Shown here: in pieces, positions 42,516 to 52,242 of the stretch
How the letters are laid out: each line of letters starts with the position of its first letter
How positions within the stretch are numbered: position 1 is the stretch's first letter
DNA from: Pelagibacterium sp.
Lineage (GTDB): Bacteria > Pseudomonadota > Alphaproteobacteria > Rhizobiales > Devosiaceae
DNA length: 64,000 bases
Direction of reading: 5' to 3'
Assembly: GCA_002723255.1 (NCBI GenBank)
Contig: PBNW01000056.1
Span: 21,508 to 85,507 of the forward strand
The notes under the pieces: model-generated
What the model saw: the letters and a program-made list of their open reading frames with translations, nothing else
What the model was told of the DNA's origin: nothing
Database searches by the model: none
Program-made: the position numbers and the translations under genes

Positions 42516-43757
42516 ATGAAGAATTTCACAGTGGCCGCATCCATTGCGGTCGCCCTGATGTCGACGACCGCCGTATCGGCGGCCGAACTTGAAGTTACCC
42601 ATTGGTGGACGTCCGCTGGTGAAGCGGCATCGATCGCCGAGTTTGCGCGCATTTTCGAGGAAGAAACCGGCCACACCTGGGTCGACAGCGCACTGGGTGG
42701 TTCGGGAACCGGTGCCAACCCCGTTATTCTCAGCCGCATCATTGGTGGCGACCCCATGGGTGCAACCCAGCTCAACACCGGTCGCGAAGCCGAGGAACTG
42801 ATCGCGGCTGGCCTGATGCGCGATTTGACCGACATCGCGGACGAAGTCGGGCTGCGGGAGTTTTTCGTGGATGAAACGCTGCTCGAGCCGTGCACCTACG
42901 AGGGCCGCATCTACTGCTTCCCGATCAACATTCACTCCTGGGACTGGCTGTGGCTTTCCACGGCTGCCTACGAAGAGATCGGCCAGCCCGTTCCGACCAA
43001 TTGGAACGAGTATGTGGAGAGCTGGCCAGCCCTTCAGGAAGCTGGAATTCTGCCATTCGGCCTCGGTACCGGTTGGCCGATCGATGGTGTCCCCGGTGTG
43101 CTGATGGCCGGTATTGGCGGGACGGATCTGGTTCTCGCAATCAATCGCGACAAGAATGCTGACGCCGTTCGTGGCCCGGAATTCCGGGAAGTTGCTGAAG
43201 CGCTCGACAATCTGCGTAGCGTGATCTCGGCCGATACGATGGTCCCGACATTCGGCGACGTGGGCAACCAGCTGCTTGCTGGCGAAGCTGCCGGCAACAT
43301 CCATGGTGACTGGCTGCAGGGCGATCTGCAGATTGCCGGCGGTGTTCCTGGTGAAGACTATGAGTGCATTCCCGGCCTCGGTCTGAACGACCAGCTGTCG
43401 GGTGGCGGCGACTCCTTCTACTTCCCTGTCCTGCCTGAAGGCACTGACCCTGAAGTGATCGAGGCACATACCGAACTTGCGCGGATCATCGTGTCCCAGG
43501 AGGCCCAGCTTGCCTTCAACCTCAAGAAGGGTTCGATGCCGATCCGTACGGATATCGACCTGAGCCAGGCCAATGCCTGCATGACCAAGGCCATCGAATT
43601 GCTCGACAATGGTTTGCTGCCCTCCGGTGAAGCCACGTTGACCAGCGATACAATGGCTCAGCTCAACGACCTGACCAAAGAGTTCATCGACAACGACTCG
43701 ATCACCGTCGATGACTACATCGAGCGCTATGCCAGCCTGATCGAGAGTGCGGACTAA
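42516..43757 (+). CDS. Carbohydrate ABC transporter substrate-binding protein
   Basis: 413 aa periplasmic family-1 solute-binding protein; GGGAGGA 7 bases before ATG 42516. Signal peptide MKNFTVAASIAVALMSTTAVSA, then LEVTHWWTSAGEAASIAEFARIFEEETGHTW. Aromatic residues likely to stack on sugar include the stretch NIHSWDWLWLSTAAYEE and GDWLQGDLQIAG. First gene of a six-gene operon. Most like binding proteins for glucose, mannose or small oligosaccharides; the ligand is unknown. Composition is slightly less GC-biased at third positions than its neighbours, consistent with high expression. Confidence 0.93.
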   Translation: MKNFTVAASIAVALMSTTAVSAAELEVTHWWTSAGEAASIAEFARIFEEETGHTWVDSALGGSGTGANPVILSRIIGGDPMGATQLNTGREAEELIAAGLMRDLTDIADEVGLREFFVDETLLEPCTYEGRIYCFPINIHSWDWLWLSTAAYEEIGQPVPTNWNEYVESWPALQEAGILPFGLGTGWPIDGVPGVLMAGIGGTDLVLAINRDKNADAVRGPEFREVAEALDNLRSVISADTMVPTFGDVGNQLLAGEAAGNIHGDWLQGDLQIAGGVPGEDYECIPGLGLNDQLSGGGDSFYFPVLPEGTDPEVIEAHTELARIIVSQEAQLAFNLKKGSMPIRTDIDLSQANACMTKAIELLDNGLLPSGEATLTSDTMAQLNDLTKEFIDNDSITVDDYIERYASLIESAD

Positions 43758-43783
43758 GCTGAAGTTCTCTTCATAGTCTGAGC

Positions 43784-43814
43784 CTGCGGCCGGTCGGACA
43801 AGGACCGGCCGCAG
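43784..43814 (+). other. Intercistronic stem-loop after the binding-protein gene
   Basis: 12-bp perfect stem CTGCGGCCGGTC / GACCGGCCGCAG with a 7-base loop and no T run. Likely slows 3' decay so that the binding protein is made in excess over the permeases. Confidence 0.65.
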
Positions 43815-43838
43815 ACCTCGCATCGGAGGCATATCGTT

Positions 43839-44774
43839 TTGACTGATACAACGGCAAATACATCCCCTGGCGAGGGCTCAGGCCCTCTGCGCCGACTGCT
43901 TCGGGCGCTCACGCGCAATATCCCCGCGAAAATCGCCGCGACGCCCATGGTTGTGACTGTGCTGGTCGTGTTTGTGGGCTGCACGGCCTGGACGATCTGG
44001 TACTCGTTCACCGCATCACGGCTACTGCCAAACAACACGTTTGTCGGGCTGGAACAATATCAGCGCCTTTTCGCGACGTCGCGGTGGAACATTTCCATTC
44101 GCAACTTGCTGATCTATGGCAGTTTCTCGCTGGTTTTTACCATGGTGATCGGCTTTCTGCTGGCGGTTCTGATGGACCAGAAAATCCGCTTCGAGAGCGC
44201 CTTCCGCACCATCATGCTCTACCCCTTTGCCCTCTCGTTCATTGTGACGGGCCTGGTCTGGCAGTGGATCATGAACCCCACGCTCGGCCTGCAGGGCACC
44301 ATGCGCAATCTGGGGTGGGAAAGTTTCCGGTTCGACTGGATCGCGCAATCCGACATGGTGATCTATGCGCTCCTGATCGCAGGTCTGTGGCAGGGAACAG
44401 GGTTTGTCATGATCCTGATGCTCGCCGGTCTGCGCGGCATCGACGAAGAAATATGGAAGGCGTCGCGCGTCGACGGCATTCCGACCTGGAAAACCTACCT
44501 CTTTGTCGTCTTGCCGATGATGCGCGGCGTTATGGTCACGGCGGTCGTGATTATCGGATCGGGTATCGTGCGCCTTTATGATCTTGTGGTGGCGCTCACC
44601 AAAGGTGGCCCTGGTATCGCATCGGAAGTCCCTGCCAAATACGTCTATGACTACATGTTCACAGCGGGCAACATCGGCCAGGGCCTCGCCGCATCGACCA
44701 TGATGCTTTTGACCGTCATGATCATCATCATTCCATGGGCCTATCTCGAATTCGGCGGGGGGAAGAAATCATGA
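43839..44774 (+). CDS. Carbohydrate ABC transporter permease (MalF-like)
   Basis: 311 aa inner-membrane permease; TTG start with GGAGG 9 bases upstream. Six hydrophobic helices; the EAA loop, which contacts the ATPase, reads EEIWKASRVDGIPTWKTYLFVVLPMM near residues 200-225. ATGA overlap with the next permease. Confidence 0.92.
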   Translation: MTDTTANTSPGEGSGPLRRLLRALTRNIPAKIAATPMVVTVLVVFVGCTAWTIWYSFTASRLLPNNTFVGLEQYQRLFATSRWNISIRNLLIYGSFSLVFTMVIGFLLAVLMDQKIRFESAFRTIMLYPFALSFIVTGLVWQWIMNPTLGLQGTMRNLGWESFRFDWIAQSDMVIYALLIAGLWQGTGFVMILMLAGLRGIDEEIWKASRVDGIPTWKTYLFVVLPMMRGVMVTAVVIIGSGIVRLYDLVVALTKGGPGIASEVPAKYVYDYMFTAGNIGQGLAASTMMLLTVMIIIIPWAYLEFGGGKKS

Positions 44775-45711
44775 GCAATCCAGCCGCGCTTTCCGGCACT
44801 GTTGCGACGGACGCCGTCGGGCGTCAGCTCGATACCTCAGCGCCCCATGGCCCGCGACCCAAGCCGTTTTTCACGCCCCGCCGGATCATCATGTATTCGA
44901 TCCTGTTCGTTGCGTGTCTCTACTACCTTTTTCCGCTCTACGTCATGATCATGACCTCGTTCAAGACGATGCCGGAAATCCGGTTCGGCAATATTTTCGC
45001 GCCACCGCTGGAGTTTTCTGGCGATGGATGGGTGAAGGCCTGGTCCACGGCGTGTACGGGGCTGACCTGCCAAGGGCTTAGCCCTGGCTTCTGGAACTCT
45101 GTGAAAATCCTGATCCCCAGCGTGGTCATTTCAACGAGCGTTGCAGCCGTGAATGGATATGCGCTGGTAAACTGGAAGTTCAAAGGCTCCGAAATATTCT
45201 TTGCCATCCTGATCTTTGGGTCGTTCATCCCTTATCAGGTGATGCTCTATCCCCTGGTCATGATCACGCGCGATCTCGGCATATTCGGAACGATACCGGC
45301 AGTCGTGCTTGTTCACACCGTATTCGGGATGCCCATCCTGACCCTGCTGTTCCGCAACTATTTCGCCTCGCTACCGGTGGAGTTGTTCAAGGCGGCCCGC
45401 GTCGACGGGGCAGGGTTCTGGCGGATATTTTTCGAGATCATGCTGCCCATGAGCCTTCCCATCATCGTGGTGGCCCTGATCCTGCAGGTGACCGGCATCT
45501 GGAACGACTTCCTGTTCGGCGTCGTCTTTGCGGGAACGCAGAATTACCCCATGACGGTGCAGCTCAACAACATCGTCAATTCGGCGCAGGGCAGCCCCGA
45601 ATACAATGTCAACATGGCGGCCACGATGCTTACGGGCCTGGTGCCGCTGATCGTCTATTTCGTCTCCGGCAGATTGTTCGTGCGAGGCGTTGCCGCTGGT
45701 GCGGTGAAAGG

Positions 45712-45715
<4 letters not shown>
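44771..45715 (+). CDS. Carbohydrate ABC transporter permease (MalG-like)
   Basis: 314 aa; start at ATG 44771, overlapping the previous stop. A polar N-terminus of about 45 residues precedes TM1 (MYSILFVACLYYLFPLYVMIM). The EAA loop reads VELFKAARVDGAGFWRIFFEIMLPMSLP. ATGA overlap with the ATPase gene. Confidence 0.93.
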
Positions 45716-46803
<1,088 letters not shown>

Positions 46804-46813
46804 GGAGTATCCA

Positions 46814-47560
46814 GTGACCGATTTTTCGTTTCAGCTCTACAGCGCGCGCAATTTTCCCCCGTTCAGCGACGTTTTCGCGCTGCTTTCGCGTCTTGGCTAC
46901 GCCAGCGTTGAAGGGTTCGGCGCGCTCTATACCGATCCGGCCGGGCTGCGCCGCGACCTCGACGCCAGCGGGTTGACCATGCCAACCGGTCATATCGGAC
47001 TCGACCAGTTGCGCGACAAGCCCAAAGCCACCGAACTCGCCCAAACGCTGGGCCTGCAGACCATCTTCTGCCCGTTCATCGGACAGGAATATTGGAAACA
47101 GTCCGACGAGAAGTGGACCGAACTGGCCCGCGAACTCGGCGAACTCGCCAAATATTACCGCGACCAGGGTTTTGGTTTCGGCTGGCACAACCACCATTTC
47201 GAATTCTGGCCGCTCGACAGCGGACGCACGCCCATGGAAATCCTGCTCACCGAAGCGCCCGAACTCGATTGGGAAATGGATGTGGCCTGGGTGGTGCGCG
47301 GCGAGGACGATCCCAAGCGCTGGATCGACAAATATGCCGATCGCATCGTCGCCGTCCACTTAAAGGACATTGCGCCCGAGGGTGAGGCCGCCGATGAGGA
47401 TGGCTGGGCCGATCTCGGCCATGGCACCGTGCCGTGGAAGGGCCTGTTTGCCGATCTCAAAGCCAAGTCCAAGGCGAAATACTTCGTCATGGAACACGAC
47501 AATCCCAATGATCTCGAACGCTTTGCCGCGCGCTCCATTGCGACGGCAAAAGCTCTCTAG
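46814..47560 (+). CDS. Sugar phosphate isomerase/epimerase-family TIM-barrel protein (1)
   Basis: 248 aa AP-endonuclease-2-like TIM barrel; GTG start with GGGAG 6 bases upstream, 10 bases after the ATPase gene. Metal-ligand positions are visible in GFGWHNHHFEFWPLDSG, ELDWEMDVAWVVRGEDDP, IVAVHLKDIAPEG and FVMEHDNPND. Proteins of this fold act as ketose epimerases and inosose enzymes, and as 3-keto-glycoside lyases/hydratases when paired with Gfo/Idh oxidoreductases, as it is here. Confidence 0.88.
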   Translation: MTDFSFQLYSARNFPPFSDVFALLSRLGYASVEGFGALYTDPAGLRRDLDASGLTMPTGHIGLDQLRDKPKATELAQTLGLQTIFCPFIGQEYWKQSDEKWTELARELGELAKYYRDQGFGFGWHNHHFEFWPLDSGRTPMEILLTEAPELDWEMDVAWVVRGEDDPKRWIDKYADRIVAVHLKDIAPEGEAADEDGWADLGHGTVPWKGLFADLKAKSKAKYFVMEHDNPNDLERFAARSIATAKAL

Positions 47561-47569
47561 GACCAGAAA

Positions 47570-48706
47570 ATGAGCAAGACATACGGCGTCGGTATTCTGG
47601 GTGCCGGCAATATTTCAGCGGCCTATCTCAAGCTCGCGCCCCTGTTCAAGGGCATCGAGGTGAGGGCGGTTGCAGACATAATTCCCGAGGCTGCAAAGGC
47701 GCGCGCCGATGAGTTCAACGTCGCGGCCCAGACGCCCGATCAACTCATGGCCAATTCCGAACTCGACGTTATCGTCAATCTGACGATTCCCGATGTGCAC
47801 TACACAATATCGAAAGAGATCGTCTCGGCCGGCAAGCACGCCTATTCCGAAAAGCCTCTGGTCCTTTCCCTTGAGGAAGGCGAGGATTTGCGCAAAGCGG
47901 CACAGAAGGCCGGAAAGCAGATCGGCTGCGCGCCGGACACGTTCCTCGGCGGTGCCCATCAGCAGGCCCGCGCCCTGATCGATGAAGGGGCCATTGGCCG
48001 GGTGACGTCGGGGACATGCCACGTCATGAGCTTCGGCCTTGAGCACTGGCACCCCAATCCCGACTTCTTCTTCAAGCCGGGCGCGGGGCCGATCCTCGAT
48101 ATCGGACCCTATTACGTCGCCAATCTCATCAACCTGATCGGACCGGTCAAACGGGTGACGGCCTTTTCGTCGACCCCGCGCGAGCGCCGCGAAATCACCA
48201 GCGAGCCGCGCAAGGGCCAGTACGTTACCGTCGAAACACCGACGACCATTCACGCCGTGCTCGAATTTCACAATGGCGCGCTCGTAACGCTTGGAGCGTC
48301 CTGGGACGTCGAAGCGCACCAGCACTCCAACATGGAAATCTACGGCACCGATGGCTCGCTCTATGTGCCCGATCCCAATTTCTTCGGTGGCGAGCTGACC
48401 CTGGCCCGCCGCGATGGCGCGCGCGACGTCGTCGAGCCCTGGAAGCACCCGCTCGGTGTCGCCAATTGGGAGCGTCCGAACGGCCCGCCCTTCGCCAACT
48501 ACCGCACCGCGGGGCTTGCCGACATGATGCTGGCCATCGACGCCGGCCGCAAACCGCGCTGTTCGCTCGAAACCACGCTGCACGGCGTCGACGTCATGAC
48601 CTCGATCCTTAAGTCGGGCGAGATCGGAGAGGCTATTACGCTCACCACCACGTGTGAGCGCCCCGACGCCCTCGGACCGGTGGAGGCACAGGCGCTTCTG
48701 GTCTGA
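47570..48706 (+). CDS. Gfo/Idh/MocA family oxidoreductase (1)
   Basis: 378 aa NAD(P)-dependent sugar dehydrogenase-like protein. Rossmann motif VGILGAGNISAAYLKLAP (residues 6-23), the family SEKPL lysine motif, and the catalytic-region GPILDIGPYYVANLINLIGPVKRV with the Asp/Tyr pair in place of the usual DxGxH. It follows the TIM-barrel gene by 9 bases, so the two are likely consecutive enzymes. Last gene of the first carbohydrate operon, followed by a strong hairpin. Confidence 0.92.
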   Translation: MSKTYGVGILGAGNISAAYLKLAPLFKGIEVRAVADIIPEAAKARADEFNVAAQTPDQLMANSELDVIVNLTIPDVHYTISKEIVSAGKHAYSEKPLVLSLEEGEDLRKAAQKAGKQIGCAPDTFLGGAHQQARALIDEGAIGRVTSGTCHVMSFGLEHWHPNPDFFFKPGAGPILDIGPYYVANLINLIGPVKRVTAFSSTPRERREITSEPRKGQYVTVETPTTIHAVLEFHNGALVTLGASWDVEAHQHSNMEIYGTDGSLYVPDPNFFGGELTLARRDGARDVVEPWKHPLGVANWERPNGPPFANYRTAGLADMMLAIDAGRKPRCSLETTLHGVDVMTSILKSGEIGEAITLTTTCERPDALGPVEAQALLV

Positions 48707-48747
48707 CGGGAAACCGCCGGGACCTTCCTTTCACGGGCTCCTCCCGG

Positions 48748-48787
48748 TCGCGGCGCATGGTTGGGGGACCATGCGCCGCGATTTTTT
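48748..48787 (+). terminator. Terminator of the first carbohydrate operon
   Basis: 13-bp perfect stem CGCGGCGCATGGT / ACCATGCGCCGCG (48749-48761, 48768-48780), 6-base loop, then ATTTTTTATT. Confidence 0.93.
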
Positions 48788-48811
48788 ATTGAACGCTGTG
48801 CCTTGCCTCGC

Positions 48812-48852
48812 TTGACTGTCCGGGCAGGGCATCTATCGTGTAAACGTTTTCA
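48812..48852 (+). promoter_or_regulatory. Promoter with LacI-type operator for the second carbohydrate unit
   Basis: TTGACT (48812-48817), 16-base spacer, TATCGT (48834-48839), then the near-palindrome TGTAAACGTTTTCA (48839-48852) starting at the -10 end. Same operator size and central CG as the sites at 42370 and 42404 but a different core (AACGTT rather than ATCGAT). Confidence 0.55.
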
Positions 48853-48910
48853 CCTGACGCACGTACGTCAAAGAGCGGAAAAGCCGCTGCCAACCGAGGA
48901 GGACATTTCA

Positions 48911-49966
48911 ATGCGCACTTTGAAGGGCCCGGCGATATTTCTCGCCCAGTTCGCCGCAGACGCGGCGCCGTTCGATACGCTCGACAACATCTGCAAATGG
49001 GCTGCGAGCCTGGGCTATAAGGGCGTGCAGATCCCGACTTGGGTTTCCGGCTTCATCGACCTGCAAAAAGCAGCCGAATCAAAAGATTACTGCGACGAAC
49101 TCAAGGGCATCGCCGCCAGCCACGGCGTCGAGATCACTGAACTCTCCACCCATCTGCAGGGCCAGCTGGTCGCGGTTCACCCTGCCTACGATACCGCCTT
49201 CGACGGTTTTGCCGCCCCCGAGGTCAGGGGCAATCCCAAAGCACGCCAGCAATGGGCAGTCCAGCAATTGCTCTGGGCGGCCAGGGCCTCACAGAATATG
49301 GGGCTGACCGAGCACGGCACCTTCTCGGGCGCTCTGGCCTGGCCCTATATCTACCCCTGGCCCCAGCGCCCCGCCGGGCTCGTCGAAGAAGCCTTTGACG
49401 AATTGGCCCGCCGCTGGACGCCGATCCTCGACAAGTTCGACGAGGCCGGGGTCGATCTTTGCTATGAAATCCATCCCGGCGAGGATCTGCACGATGGCAT
49501 TTCTTACGAAATGTTCCTCGATCGCGTGAACAATCACCCCCGCGCCAACCTGCTCTACGATCCGAGCCACTTCGTGCTCCAGCAGCTCGATTATCTCGAC
49601 TACATCGACATCTATCACGAGCGGATCAAAATGTTCCACGTCAAGGACGCCGAGTTCAACCCGACGGGCCGTCAGGGCGTTTATGGCGGGTTCCAGTCCT
49701 GGGTGGATCGGGCAGGGCGCTTCCGCTCGCTCGGCGATGGCCAGGTCGATTTTGCCGCCATCTTCTCCAAGCTGACCGCCTATGATTTCGCCGGCTGGGC
49801 CGTGCTCGAATGGGAATGCGCCCTCAAGCATCCCGAGGATGGCGCGCGCGAAGGCGCTGAGTTCATCGCCAGCCACATCATCCGCGTCACCGAAAAAGCC
49901 TTCGATGATTTCGCCGGTGCCGGTACGGATCGTGCAGCCAACCGCAAGATGCTCGGTCTCGACTAG
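48911..49966 (+). CDS. Sugar phosphate isomerase/epimerase-family TIM-barrel protein (2)
   Basis: 351 aa; GAGGAGGA 7 bases before ATG 48911. TIM-barrel family with metal ligands in DLCYEIHPGEDLHDG, NLLYDPSHFVLQQLDYLDYI, MFHVKDAEFN and WAVLEWECALKHPEDG. About 100 residues longer than protein (1), with added loops, so a different activity on a related sugar is likely. First gene of the second unit; its TAG stop is the first three bases of a repeat. Confidence 0.9.
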   Translation: MRTLKGPAIFLAQFAADAAPFDTLDNICKWAASLGYKGVQIPTWVSGFIDLQKAAESKDYCDELKGIAASHGVEITELSTHLQGQLVAVHPAYDTAFDGFAAPEVRGNPKARQQWAVQQLLWAARASQNMGLTEHGTFSGALAWPYIYPWPQRPAGLVEEAFDELARRWTPILDKFDEAGVDLCYEIHPGEDLHDGISYEMFLDRVNNHPRANLLYDPSHFVLQQLDYLDYIDIYHERIKMFHVKDAEFNPTGRQGVYGGFQSWVDRAGRFRSLGDGQVDFAAIFSKLTAYDFAGWAVLEWECALKHPEDGAREGAEFIASHIIRVTEKAFDDFAGAGTDRAANRKMLGLD

Positions 49967-50041
49967 AGGCTTCCGGCAAAAGCATGTCCTGGACCCGATC
50001 GGGGATGGACACCACTTTTGCGGTTCGGAAGCGCGACCGAA
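49964..50041. repeat. MITE-like palindromic repeat, copy 2 (left part only)
   Basis: Begins TAGAGGCTTCCGGCAAAAGC and contains ACTTTTGCGGTTCGGAAGCGCG; the palindromic arms are GGCTTCCG / CGGAAGC. It lacks the right-hand hairpin of copies 1 and 3. It lies inside a transcription unit, between the isomerase-type and dehydrogenase genes. Confidence 0.75.
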
Positions 50042-50059
50042 AAGATTAGGAGAATTTCA

Positions 50060-51205
50060 ATGGCAGAAAACGGAAAACGCCCCATCCGCCTCGGCATGGT
50101 GGGCGGCGGCACGGGGGCCTTCATCGGCTATGTCCACCGTATCGCTTCACGTATCGATGGCGATTATCAACTGGTCGCCGGTGCGCTGTCCTCGCGCGCT
50201 GAAGTCGCCCGGGAAAGCGGCAAAAATCTCGGGCTGGCCGAGGATCGAATCTATACCGATTTCGCCGAGATGGCCCGCGCCGAAGCAGCGCGCGAGGACG
50301 GCATCGAGGCGGTCGCCATCGTCACGCCCAATCACATGCACTTCGCCCCGGCCAAGGCGTTTCTCGAAGCCGGCATCCACGTCATCTGCGACAAGCCGCT
50401 GACCTCTTCAATCGAAGACGCCCGTGCCCTGCAGAAGGTCCAGCCGAAAAACGGTGCCAAATTCCTTCTGACCCACAACTATACCGGCTACCCGCTGATC
50501 CGTCAGGCCCGTGCGCTTGTCGAATCCGGTGCCTTGGGAAAACTCCGCGTCGTTCAGGTCGAATATCCCCAGGATTGGCTGGCCGTTGAAGCGGGAGATG
50601 ACAACAAGCAGGCCGCCTGGCGCACCGATCCCTCCAAATCCGGTTCCGGCGGTGCCATCGGCGATATCGGCACCCATGCCTATAATCTCGCCCGCTACGT
50701 CACGGGCCTGAAGACCTCTGCCGTCTCGGCCGATCTCGACGCCTTCGTGCCCGGTCGCCAGCTCGATGACAACGTCCACATCATGCTGCGCTTCGATGGT
50801 GGAGCCAAAGGCATGCTCTGGGCTTCCCAGGTGGCCGTCGGATGTGAAAACGGCCTCCAGCTTCGCGTCTATGGCGAAAAGGCCGGCATCGAATGGCGGC
50901 AGGACAATCCCAATTCCATGTGGTTCACCGAGTTCGGCAAACCCAAACAACTCCTCACCCGCGGCGGCGCCATCGATGGCTCTGCCGCCGGTGCCATGGG
51001 GGTCCGCATTCCGGCCGGCCACCCGGAAGGCTATCTGGAGGCTTTCGCCACGATCTACAGCCAGTTCGCCGCAATCATCCGCGGCGATGGAGCAGAGTTT
51101 GAGGGGCTGCTTCCGACCCTCGATGACGGTGTTGAAGGCATGGAATTCATCATGGCCGCGGTCAAATCCTCAAAGGACGACAGCCGCTGGACACCGCTGG
51201 GCTGA
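50060..51205 (+). CDS. Gfo/Idh/MocA family oxidoreductase (2)
   Basis: 381 aa; AGGAGA 6 bases before ATG 50060. Rossmann VGGGTGAFIGYVHRIASRID, cofactor/lysine motif ICDKPLTSS, catalytic-region GGAIGDIGTHAYNLARYV with the D-x-G-x-H pair intact (unlike oxidoreductase 1), suggesting a canonical hydride-transfer site. The C-terminal beta-sheet domain has LQLRVYGEKAGIEW. It is the partner of the TIM-barrel gene 93 bases upstream. Sugar substrate unknown. Confidence 0.93.
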   Translation: MAENGKRPIRLGMVGGGTGAFIGYVHRIASRIDGDYQLVAGALSSRAEVARESGKNLGLAEDRIYTDFAEMARAEAAREDGIEAVAIVTPNHMHFAPAKAFLEAGIHVICDKPLTSSIEDARALQKVQPKNGAKFLLTHNYTGYPLIRQARALVESGALGKLRVVQVEYPQDWLAVEAGDDNKQAAWRTDPSKSGSGGAIGDIGTHAYNLARYVTGLKTSAVSADLDAFVPGRQLDDNVHIMLRFDGGAKGMLWASQVAVGCENGLQLRVYGEKAGIEWRQDNPNSMWFTEFGKPKQLLTRGGAIDGSAAGAMGVRIPAGHPEGYLEAFATIYSQFAAIIRGDGAEFEGLLPTLDDGVEGMEFIMAAVKSSKDDSRWTPLG

Positions 51206-51211
51206 TCCAAC

Positions 51212-51238
51212 AAAAAGGGCGGCGCACCGCGCCGCCCC
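51212..51238 (-). terminator. Terminator of the DUF4394 gene
   Basis: 9-bp stem GGGCGGCGC / GCGCCGCCC (51217-51225, 51229-51237). On the minus strand it is followed by five T. It may serve the convergent carbohydrate unit as well. Confidence 0.75.
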
Positions 51239-51262
51239 AAATCATCGAGCGCTACAGCGCAA

Positions 51263-52054
51263 TTACATGCCTTCGTGCCAGACGGCCACGTCGCGGAGCG
51301 TGACGTCGAGCCCGTCAATCATGCCAACTTCGCTCGCCGCACCCGATTCCAGATCGACCGTATAAAGGGTCATGTTGGCAACCAGATAAGCCGTGTTCAT
51401 GTCGATCTCTTCGGCGAAGATATCGAAAGCGATCGCATCGGCATCGTCGATCCCCAGCATGCCGCGGGTCTCCAGCGTGCCGTCATTGGGAGCGGTCTGC
51501 TGCAGCAGCGCCAGCATCGACCATTCGATGTCATACATCGCCGTCGCTTCGGGCGAGCCGATCGAGTTGATGTAAGCGGTCGCAACCACGGTGAAATCGG
51601 CATCGGCGTTTGCGTCGCCCTCGGCAAACTGCAGGCTGCCATCGACAATGGTTTCACCCGTGTCGACGTTGATGCGCAGATTGGTTCCGTCCGAACCCAT
51701 GAAACGCAGGCGGTCGGCCATCGGGTTGAAATCGACCATGGCGTAGTCGCCGCCGATGGTTTCGGTGATGGTCGACACCACGGTGGCTTCGCCGGTCGCG
51801 GGGTCGATCGTCACGATGTTATAGTCGGAATCAACGCCATAGAGCATGTTGTCGGCCGGGCGCTGGTCGATGCCGAACAGGCTGTCGACGCCGGTCACTT
51901 CCATCATGCCTTCGACCATGAGCGTTTCGGTATCGAACATGACGAGCGTCTTGTCACCGGCAAGGCCGACGGCCGGCTGGGCCAGCGCGGCGCCGGTCAG
52001 CGCGAAAAAGCTGGTGCCGATAAGAGCGGCGCGGGTAAGAGTGCGATGGGACAT
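51263..52054 (-). CDS. DUF4394 domain secreted protein
   Basis: 263 aa; signal peptide ALIGTSFFALTGAALA. The rest is a propeller-like DUF4394 sequence: TLVMFDTETLMVEGMMEVTGVDSLFGIDQRPADNMLYGVDSDYNIVTIDPATGEATVVS, then VDFNPMADRLRFMGSDGTNLRINVDTGETIVDGSL. Function unknown. Divergent from an ECF sigma gene and sharing its promoter motif, so it is probably that sigma factor's target. Confidence 0.85.
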   Translation of the reverse strand: MSHRTLTRAALIGTSFFALTGAALAQPAVGLAGDKTLVMFDTETLMVEGMMEVTGVDSLFGIDQRPADNMLYGVDSDYNIVTIDPATGEATVVSTITETIGGDYAMVDFNPMADRLRFMGSDGTNLRINVDTGETIVDGSLQFAEGDANADADFTVVATAYINSIGSPEATAMYDIEWSMLALLQQTAPNDGTLETRGMLGIDDADAIAFDIFAEEIDMNTAYLVANMTLYTVDLESGAASEVGMIDGLDVTLRDVAVWHEGM

Positions 52055-52122
52055 TGCGTTTCTCCTGATTTTTCAATCTGTTTGCTCCCCGAAGTCCGCG
52101 GAGCGCGTGATGGTCACACTGG

Positions 52123-52151
52123 CTCTACCCGCCAGTCGCCAATCCGGATGC
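52123..52151 (-). promoter_or_regulatory. Predicted ECF-sigma promoter for the DUF4394 gene
   Basis: On the minus strand: GCATCC (52151-52146), exactly 17 bases, GTAGAG (52128-52123). Identical spacing and nearly identical hexamers to the site upstream of the sigma gene. Confidence 0.65.
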
Positions 52152-52179
52152 ACCGGCGCGATGACTTTTTTGTTTTTTT

Positions 52180-52208
52180 GCATCTGAAGCGGTTTGTCGT
52201 GTGTAGAG
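52180..52208 (+). promoter_or_regulatory. Predicted autoregulatory ECF-sigma promoter
   Basis: GCATCT (52180-52185), 17 bases, GTAGAG (52203-52208), about 35 bases before the sigma-factor ATG. Confidence 0.65.
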
Positions 52209-52242
52209 TGTCCGGAAAGGTGATGCCGAGGTGTGGGGAGCG

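Noticed and set aside
42348..43832. 494-aa minus-strand open frame covering the sugar-binding protein gene
   Set aside because: Shadow of the plus-strand binding-protein gene, which has signal peptide, ribosome site and operon context. No family match for the antisense product.
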